DNA from: Muricea muricata
Taxonomy: Eukaryota > Cnidaria > Anthozoa > Malacalcyonacea > Plexauridae
Assembly (NCBI GenBank): GCA_963855995.1
Contig: OY979728.1
Span: 9,322,004 to 9,386,003, forward strand
DNA length: 64,000 nt
Reading direction: 5' to 3'
Made by a program: the position numbers and the translations under genes. The notes under the pieces are model-generated. The model was not told the origin of the DNA and searched no databases. It saw only the letters and a list, made by a program, of their open reading frames with translations. How positions within the stretch are numbered: the stretch's first letter is position 1; each line of letters opens with the position of its first letter. Positions 58,146 through 64,000 of this stretch are shown here, one piece after another.

Positions 58146-58228
58146 CTAAAGAAACGACACAGCACATACTGCAGTCAGACATAATCTCGATGTGAGTCCA
58201 CAATGGCTATTGTATACCCTCCACTTAC

Positions 58229-58430
58229 ATATTGGCTTCACGTGATGTTGACTGAATATGTCCTCTCGGTATTTTATCTGGACACCACAATTACTGACGT
58301 CAAATGAAGCCATGTCAAAGTTACTGCCCAACCAACTCACATCCAGTGATGTAAAGTTATCAAACAAACGATTTTTGTTGTCTCTAAGTATTAGTCGTAT
58401 TTCCAGAGCCTGGGGACTTCGCACATGAAA
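58229..58430 (-). pseudogene. NUP210: NUP210 exon remnant (FDNFTSLDVSW)
   Basis: Reads FHVRSPQALEIRLILRDNKN then RLFDNFTSLDVSWLGSN; open, TTTCAG acceptor and GTAAGT donor. Confidence 0.87.
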
Positions 58431-58469
58431 CTGAAAGAAATAATGCAAACGATGTTTATTTAGACTTGA

Positions 58470-58830
58470 TTGCTGTAGCTCTATCAGTTCTAAACTGTTC
58501 TTCCTAGAAGTGCAGTAAGGATCATCTCTTATTGATCCAGTGTTACTACAGGAGGAAACCTAAACTAAACTTTATTTATACTAGATAGCTCTATCAGTTC
58601 TAAACTGTTCTTCCTACAGGTCCAGTGAGCAACATCTTTTATTGATCCAGTGTTAATACAAGAGGAAACCTTAACTAAACTACCTTTATTTATACTGGAT
58701 AGCTCTATCAGTTCTAAACTGTTCTTCCTAGAGGTCCAGTAAGCATCATCTCTTATTGATCCAGTGTCCTACAGGAAGAAACCTAAACTAAACTAACTTT
58801 ATTTCTACTGGATAACTCTTAACTCTTCTT
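58470..58830 (-). repeat. Tandem array of the ~110-bp repeat (about four units)
   Basis: Units repeat GATAGCTCTATCAGTTCTAA, ACTGTTCTTCCTA, ATCATCTCTTATTGATCCAG and AGGAGGAAACCTAAACTAAA. The array lies in an intron of the NUP210 relic. Same family as 41455-41712. Confidence 0.88.
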
Positions 58831-58848
58831 CGTAGTCGTGCAACATAC

Positions 58849-59210
58849 CTCCTTATTGGGGCTCTGACAGTCTTGGAGACTGAGCCTGCGCTCAGATATT
58901 TAAGGGAGTTGCACATCTGGTTCAAGCGTGAGGCTAGCGGGCAGCATGCAGGCAAATTTTATCCTCACATTAGAGCTTGCTGGATATTGATTCGTATCTG
59001 AAGGTTTGTTACCAATAGTAACCACAAGATCTTATTCACCGAGAGCCTTGCATGTCACGTGATAAAAATGTAAGGATCGTTTATCACCAAAAGGGTGCTC
59101 TGGAATAATATCTGTCCTGATCGATATTAAATCTTCGTCCTTAGCACGAACTAAAAGGGGAAACGTTGCACAGTCAAAAATAGCGCGACTCAAGAGATCA
59201 TAATAGGGAG
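58849..59210 (-). pseudogene. NUP210: NUP210 exon remnant with two stops
   Basis: Reads KDEDLISIRTDIIPEHPFGD, SLHFYHVTCKALGE, TAA (59032-59034), DLVVTIGNKPSDTNQYPASS, VRIKFACMLPASLTLEPDV, TAA (58899-58901), then LQDCQSPNKE to the donor. The acceptor CTTTAG lies next to a fold-back repeat that now forms the upstream intron end. Confidence 0.87.
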
Positions 59211-59218
59211 CTAAAGAT

Positions 59219-59440
59219 TTACTAAAATATAATTTTGTGGAAACACCACGTAAGTTTATCATCGCAAAGCTTTCGATCCGTAAGCTCGGATCTTCCTCAG
59301 TGCTAATAATAATAAAGATCCGAACTTACGGATCGAAAGCTCTGCGATAATAAACTTACGTGGTGTTTCCACAAAATTATATTTCAATTTGATATTCACC
59401 ATGCAAACATACCAGGAACTTATTAGCTTTAGATTTAACT
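59219..59440 (-). mobile_element. Fold-back repeat related to the 121-bp left-arm insertion
   Basis: Hairpin arms AATATAATTTTGTGGAAACA plus CCACGTAAGTTTAT and their inverse enclose GCTTTCGATCCGTAAGCTCG and its inverse. The outer part has the inverse of TTTGCATGGTGAATAT. The ACCACGTAAxTTTAT hairpin and TTTGCATGGTGAATA block are shared with 11809-11929. Confidence 0.75.
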
Positions 59441-59533
59441 ACGGCAACAAGAACCAGCAGTTACTGCGAACTTACACCTTTTGTGTACAGTTGACACAGA
59501 CTGTTACCCTACCTTAACACAAACTAACATTAC

Positions 59534-59645
59534 CTTCTTCATAATGTGTAGAGCGGTCGTGCACCCAGGGTTGAGGTCCCCCTGGAAGAATTAGATTTTT
59601 TGCTGAACCAAGACTGACCACAGCCGTATCTTCTGGACCTAAAGT
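59534..59645 (-). pseudogene. NUP210: NUP210 exon remnant
   Basis: Reads TLGPEDTAVVSLGSAKNLIL then PGGPQPWVHDRSTHYEE, matching the GGPRPW block of the family; open. Confidence 0.85.
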
Positions 59646-59744
59646 CTGAAAAACGAAATATCAGAAATTTATTACAGCATTACAGACACTTCATGGAGCC
59701 GTTGAAACCCAACCTAATGTTTCAAAAAAGGCATTTCAACTGAA

Positions 59745-59879
59745 CTTAAGAGGAATATAAGCAGCGACAGTCACGGTAGCTTTAATACTTGTACCGTGCT
59801 GTTACGATCACATATCCTTGACGTAATGCTTTTAAATACACTGAAGTACATCCTGGAGCAACAAGGTCATCGTTTTTAT
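59745..59879 (-). pseudogene. NUP210: NUP210 exon remnant with frameshift
   Basis: Reads DKNDDLVAPGCTSVYLKALR then QGYVIVTARY. The match continues in another frame as TSIKATVTVAAYIPLK. The frame change is near 59785 and no proper GT donor follows LK, suggesting a second lesion. Confidence 0.8.
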
Positions 59880-60239
59880 CTAAACAAAGCAATAGCATGA
59901 AAAAAAAACAATCCTAAGATGGTTGTGAACACATTTAGCAGTTTAGGAAGTTTGAGAAAGTCACTATCCGGATGATAGCACCATTCGCCTTTCGTGCAAC
60001 CGATCCAAGAACTGCTCAGTAATTTGTTCTGGCCACGCAAGATCTGAAAAATTGGGCAACAACCCTAAATCTAGATAGGATCTTCCGGCTGAATTAAATG
60101 TTCGTAGATATGTTATCCTTGTGTGTGGTACAAAAAACCCCAGCATTTTTAATATCATTTGCTCAGTCCAGTGCAACATAAGCATCAACCTTGACTCACT
60201 ACACAATGGCGTAATGTAACCCATTGCTTAGCGCAACAA

Positions 60240-60445
60240 TATTATGTGGTCTGCTAACTGTAGTGATCATGTGACTAGGGCCAACCTCCAAACATGGACA
60301 GAGATAGAGCATGTGCTCATGGTGATATATGAGGGGACATTAGATTAAAGTAAGCTTATAAAGATTGGTTTGTAGAGTTTTAACAAAAGATAATACGAGA
60401 ACAGAATACGACACTAACCAGGTTACAAGGTATTATTAATATTAC
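60240..60445. other. Intronic stretch, nothing recognised
   Basis: An open frame at 59964-60224 on the minus strand has no resemblance to the family and lies between exon remnants; not called. Confidence 0.4.
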
Positions 60446-60541
60446 CTGAAGTTCCAAGCACTTGAAAAATTGAAGGATCTGAAACAGTCACACTTAAATT
60501 CATCTTGCGGCAATCATCGAAGAATTTCAATTCGTTTCTTT
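60446..60541 (-). pseudogene. NUP210: NUP210 exon remnant
   Basis: Reads KRNELKFFDDCRKMNLSVTV then SDPSIFQVLGTS; open. Confidence 0.75.
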
Positions 60542-60826
60542 CTACAGAATACAGAACACGCACATGCACGGTAAGTTTAATTAAAGACCTTAACACTGAC
60601 GCTCATGACAAACGCCAAACCTCAGATACTTTATTTGTGACAAGAACAAAATCATCGATTGTGAAATAATTGATGTTCAATGATTTTGTGTCAACATGCA
60701 CAGTGTTTTGGCAGTAGATTCTTTTAATAAATCATGTGTCATAAACGGTGACATATTTCGATTTTACTACAACGAATTTTCTTTCGTTTGGCGTGAACGG
60801 TCTCTATTTTTCAACACGCATGTTAC

Positions 60827-60935
60827 CTGCAGTCAAATGAGCGGCCGCCGCCAAGGTTAACTTTAATTTTGTGCCAGTTTCCACTTCAACTTTTGAAGGA
60901 ACAAATTTTAAATTATCTGGAGGCAAGACATACAC
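60827..60935 (-). pseudogene. NUP210: NUP210 exon remnant
   Basis: Reads VYVLPPDNLKFVPSKVEVET then GTKLKLTLAAAAHLTA; open, with TTTCAG and GTAACA borders. Confidence 0.8.
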
Positions 60936-61027
60936 CTGAAAAAGTCCAAATACGGTGATTTAGAGAGATATTGTTTCAAGGTATTCTCTATATATTCAGA
61001 CCGAGCGAGCTGAAAACATACCTAAGT

Positions 61028-61108
61028 TTGGTGGGAATCGCTCCTACGACGTACAGAATGTCAGCACAATGATCTGTCAACTGAGCTAAGAGCCGAGTAG
61101 GGCAGAAA
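61028..61108 (-). repeat. tRNA-like fragment
   Basis: The minus strand has GGCTCTTAGCTCAGTTGACAG (A-box-like) and GTAGGAGCGATTCCCACC (B-box-like) about 35 bases apart. The cloverleaf is incomplete; likely a SINE head or tRNA pseudogene in the intron. Confidence 0.45.
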
Positions 61109-61329
61109 TTGCAGCTTATTGAAGATGACTTGACAGCGTGTTTGCGTGATTAATTCTAATTAATATTCCTCACAGGATATAATCAGTTGAACTTAGAACC
61201 ACCAACGAAACTGGTACCGTAAGAAAGGAAGACTTCAGAGTCTAGTTTGTTCAATATCAATGTAATCTCACATAAACTCTCGCACAAAGAGAGCTCGCGT
61301 TAGAGAGCCTTAATTGATATGGGATGTAC

Positions 61330-61485
61330 CTGTGCAATGCCAAAATTCATGGGATTCTCCAAGTCATGAGCCTTCACTTCAGTCATTCCCGTGTCAGTGA
61401 TAGTCGTAAACAATCCTCAAGCATTAACTGTTGCCACTGTTCTAACATCAGAAGTCCAACTGTACTGACCGCTGCCTCCTGTGGC
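61330..61485 (-). pseudogene. NUP210: NUP210 exon remnant with stop
   Basis: Reads ATGGSGQYSWTSDVRTVATV then NA, TGA (61417-61419), GLFTTITDTGMTEVKAHDLE, NPMNFGIAQ. The GGSGxxxW and AHDxxNPxxFG landmarks of the family are both present around the stop. Confidence 0.9.
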
Positions 61486-62151
61486 CTGTAATAAATAACA
61501 TGCAATAGAACTGAAATTATGCTTAACAAATATAAAACTTTTTTCGTGCTGGTATACAGTTATATCAATACTAGTGGAAATTGGAAAACCGAGAAATCGT
61601 GAATTGAAGTAACTGTATATCAATACGGGAAAAGTTCTATATTTTTTCCATAATATAGCACAAATAAAAACAACATTTAATTAACAAATTGAAGAACGCT
61701 CTCCGATTTTGAAATATTCACTTTGACACGGGCTTTTGGCTAACAGACTACATCATTAAATAAATTATAAATATATAAATTATTATTATTATTTATAAAT
61801 AATAAATTATAATAGGCCACGCTACTGATTACCCATTAAAGGCCATAGTCTGATAGCCGAAAGCTCGCAACGAGAAAAATATTCTAAAGTCAGAGATATG
61901 TTGGTCGTGAGACTCAGCTATATCAACGCGATTCTCAGCCGATGAAAGTCGACTACGCTGGGCAGTCGTAACGTAACTTGGTACATATTTAACTAATGCA
62001 GGAGAGGGACAGATATTTGGTGCGGGGGTGTTCTGTTAGGGGCATTCCCTCGAACCTTTTTGTACCGCAGTACATTCTTATGACCAAAATTAGAATACAT
62101 GTCAAACAATTATTGTCAAACGGTATAACTAGCACATTTCTTCAAACATAC

Positions 62152-62301
62152 TTTGAGCTGGTATCTGTAGTATTCGCCGCTAACTGGTATCCATGAAAAC
62201 ACAAGGATCGCAGGCACAACATAAACTGGGTCGTATATCACGACTCCCTGTTCACCTTGCACAGGCAGATTTAAAGTCCCCACTTCACTCGTTGTCAATA
62301 A
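62152..62301 (-). pseudogene. NUP210: NUP210 exon remnant
   Basis: Reads LLTTSEVGTLNLPVQGEQGV then PAILVFSWIPVSGEYYRYQL; open, CTCAG acceptor and GTATGT donor. Confidence 0.82.
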
Positions 62302-62384
62302 CTGAGAAACAAAATGAAAGTGTTAAGAAGGAGTGCCTCGTAGCAAGCAAACTCGGTAAGAACAAAAAAGAGCACATACTGTAA

Positions 62385-62700
62385 TCTCTCTATTTAGCCC
62401 CTCTCTCAAATAAGCCCCCTCTCTAATAACCCCCCCTCTTTTGAGTGGAAAAATGAAATAAGTCCCCCCTCTCTGATAAGCCCCCCCCCCCCATAATATA
62501 TACGTACATTATATGTTGTTATATTATATATTATACGTTGTGGTTACCATATAATATTATATGTTGTTATATTGTTAATATAAATTGGCATGTCAGTTGC
62601 AAGTATTTAACAAGTTGCAACAAGATGGTAAATTTGACAGTCTTTTGCATTCTTTTACAGGTTAAGTCCACGAGACAGTCTTAAAATACCTTGGAAGGCT
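62385..62700. repeat. Low-complexity insertion where NUP210 exons are missing
   Basis: CCCCTCTCTxATAAGCCCCC-type repeats with C-runs are followed by ATATTATA-rich sequence. The family has about 80 residues between the flanking exon remnants; none is encoded here. Confidence 0.65.
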
Positions 62701-62723
62701 TTAAAACAGACAAAAAGCTTTAC

Positions 62724-62792
62724 CTAAATGATTAGGTTGAACAACATGGACTCCAGCAGATGGCTGCCTTGAAGATGATTGATCTTTCATAT
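62724..62792 (-). pseudogene. NUP210: NUP210 exon remnant
   Basis: Reads MKDQSSSRQPSAGVHVVQPN then HLG, aligning to the RxxSxxVVEPxxLG block. The reading phase with the preceding exon does not join cleanly. Confidence 0.65.
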
Positions 62793-62871
62793 CTTTTAGA
62801 CGTCAAAGAAAAATACATTTTCAAAACAATCCCTCTACCCCAGGCAAATGGTAATTTACAAAATCGTGTAC

Positions 62872-63010
62872 ACATATGAGTGGATACTATTATCAACCAA
62901 TGTGACTTTCGTATATCCAAAAGCCCGACCAATCACAAGTGATGAAGGTTCATGTAATGTTCCAACAGTTGAGTTACTGAGAACAAACTTGAACTGGGAT
63001 GATGGCATTT
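62872..63010 (-). pseudogene. NUP210: NUP210 exon remnant
   Basis: Reads MPSSQFKFVLSNSTVGTLHE then PSSLVIGRAFGYTKVTLVDN; open. Confidence 0.8.
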
Positions 63011-63123
63011 CTATATCTATATCTAAATCATAAAATTCAATTACTGATCAGCATTTAGAATGAGTTTTTTGAGTGAGTATTGTATGTACAGTATGTGATT
63101 AATAGATTCAAAATTTCTTTTAC

Positions 63124-63256
63124 CAATGACAGAATTTTGTCTGAATTTTTTGACAGTATATTTGACAGCAGTATTGATCATGATGTAGACATCCATTGAA
63201 GGTACAATCATCAAGTTATTAATAACCAACAACTTCACACTGTGGGCTGCTACCTC
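63124..63256 (-). pseudogene. NUP210: NUP210 exon remnant
   Basis: Reads EVAAHSVKLLVINNLMIVPS then MDVYIMINTAVKYTVKKFRQ, a strong match to the family's NxxLxPxxDVYLMVGTxxxYxVxKxRQ block; open. Confidence 0.9.
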
Positions 63257-63694
63257 CTGTAATGGATTTAAAGAAAAGTCAACTTACAATATCTGAAATG
63301 ACAATAAGTATCACCTACAAATATCAACTACAAATTACCATCCACTGGCTAAATGGTTTGTTTAACTCATTTTCTACAAATTTGGAGATCAGACCCCTAC
63401 AGTATGATGATGCGATGTAAAACACAATGTGATGAACTAAGATAATGTGGGCACCTACACAGACATTCAAGCCATTTGTTTCTCATCATTGCCACCAATA
63501 TATGTAGCTATAAGACAATGCTGAATTCAAGACTATCATAATTATTAGTTTCCACATAGCTCCATCCCCCCCCCCCCCTTTAAAGCCCATGAAAAGTATT
63601 TTAAGCTATAGTATTAGTGAATTGCTAACAGATACTTTTTTTGCTAGGAAATTATAGTATATAAATTTAATTTAATAGTACTCCAATACCTCAC

Positions 63695-63781
63695 CTTGAA
63701 TGTTGGATGGCTTAATTTTGCTTTCACAATTGCAGTTCCAGTGTTAATTCCTTCAACAATGATACTGTTTCCTTGCAAACC
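63695..63781 (-). pseudogene. NUP210: NUP210 exon remnant
   Basis: Reads GLQGNSIIVEGINTGTAIVK then AKLSHPTFK; 29 codons, open, GTGAGG donor. Confidence 0.82.
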
Positions 63782-63966
63782 CTTTGAATAAGAATAAATG
63801 TTACAAACTCCCTTTGAAATTATGTTTGTGATATTGGCAAATTATGTAATATTGGCAAAAACAGCTGACATCTAACATTCGAAATGCTAGGCCAATAATG
63901 CTGTGCCTATTGACTGAACTGAGGTACATTGTCAGGTCAAATCAAGTATTTTATATGTACACGTAC

Positions 63967-64000
63967 AGTTTCAAGTACATCAATCATAATTGTAACCATG
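63967..64000 (-). pseudogene. NUP210: NUP210 partial exon at the window edge
   Basis: Reads VTIMIDVLET before a GTACGT donor; too short to be certain, but in the right order and orientation. The rest lies beyond the window. Confidence 0.5.

Larger units (their letters stand above)
55187..64000 (-). pseudogene. NUP210: NUP210 (gp210) pseudogene, at least 22 exon remnants
   Basis: Exon-sized segments with GT/AG borders translate in order to the lumenal region of nuclear-pore glycoprotein 210, a large membrane protein with tandem Ig-like (BIG2) repeats that rings the nuclear pore inside the perinuclear space. Diagnostic stretches include NLRGVAIGNTILTYTAQPSN with IQVFPPLRLDPR, ISDIDSIHVTVVDKV and NPAY-like MDVYIMINTAVKYTVKKFRQ. 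Lesions: in-frame stops at 61417-61419, 59032-59034, 58899-58901, 55997-55999 and 55940-55942; a frameshift near 59785; about 80 residues missing between exons at 62724 and 62152; and the C-terminal third with the transmembrane helix absent, its place taken by the pogo element and Helentron. The N-terminus lies beyond the window. Confidence 0.88.

Noticed and set aside
59964..60224. 86-aa minus-strand frame as a NUP210 exon
   Set aside because: It falls between correctly ordered exon remnants and has no similarity to the family.
61417..61419. Recoded stop codons (alternative genetic code)
   Set aside because: All three stop codons appear at unrelated residues, with frameshifts as well, while the pogo transposase reads cleanly in the standard code.

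Overview
This window looks like animal nuclear DNA, most likely from a marine invertebrate such as a cnidarian, though the phylum cannot be fixed from sequence alone. It is AT-rich, has spliced exons, and carries the recognisable remains of two animal genes: the nuclear-pore glycoprotein NUP210/gp210 and a multi-PLAT (LOXHD1-like) protein. It is dense in eukaryotic mobile elements (a Helentron-type Helitron, a pogo-like transposon, a LINE, Penelope-like elements, SINEs and many MITEs). There is no prokaryotic gene organisation and no CRISPR array.

Layout. (1) 1-845: unique AT-rich DNA. (2) 846-31744: a giant imperfect palindrome. Its left arm (846-17953) and right arm (18531-31744) are inverted copies that I estimate by eye at about 98-99% identity, around a 577-bp spacer. 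The arms hold no recognisable gene. Most of the length difference is explained by mobile elements present in only one arm. For each of these the other arm preserves the empty site, so target-site duplications can be read directly: 9 bp MULE-like, 8 bp hAT-like, 3 bp for a 3.3-kb CAC-ended element, and about 6 and 13 bp for two MITE/fold-back insertions. (3) 31745-33666: a repeat unit with hairpin-like ends and a 31-bp minisatellite, abutting the right palindrome edge. (4) 34.7-40.6 kb: decayed minus-strand PLAT exons with in-frame stops, interrupted by a head-to-head pair of Penelope-like copies and a 5'-truncated LINE with an (AAT)n tail. (5) 42.3-50.4 kb: a minus-strand Helentron encoding RPA-like, OTU, HUH Rep, Pif1-like helicase and EEP endonuclease parts, with a 2A-like motif before the OTU domain. 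It is broken by frameshifts and one stop. (6) About 51.6-54.7 kb: a pogo-like transposon with an intact 585-aa transposase ending in a PHD-like finger. (7) 55.2-64.0 kb: at least 22 minus-strand exon remnants of NUP210, collinear with the family but carrying five or more in-frame stops, a frameshift, a missing block of about 80 residues and no 3' third. It reads as a pseudogene.

The only full-length, apparently intact protein gene is the pogo transposase. Everything else is a relic or a non-coding repeat. The most notable items are the 31-kb palindrome with its arm-specific insertions and the 2A-OTU-HUH-helicase-endonuclease Helentron.
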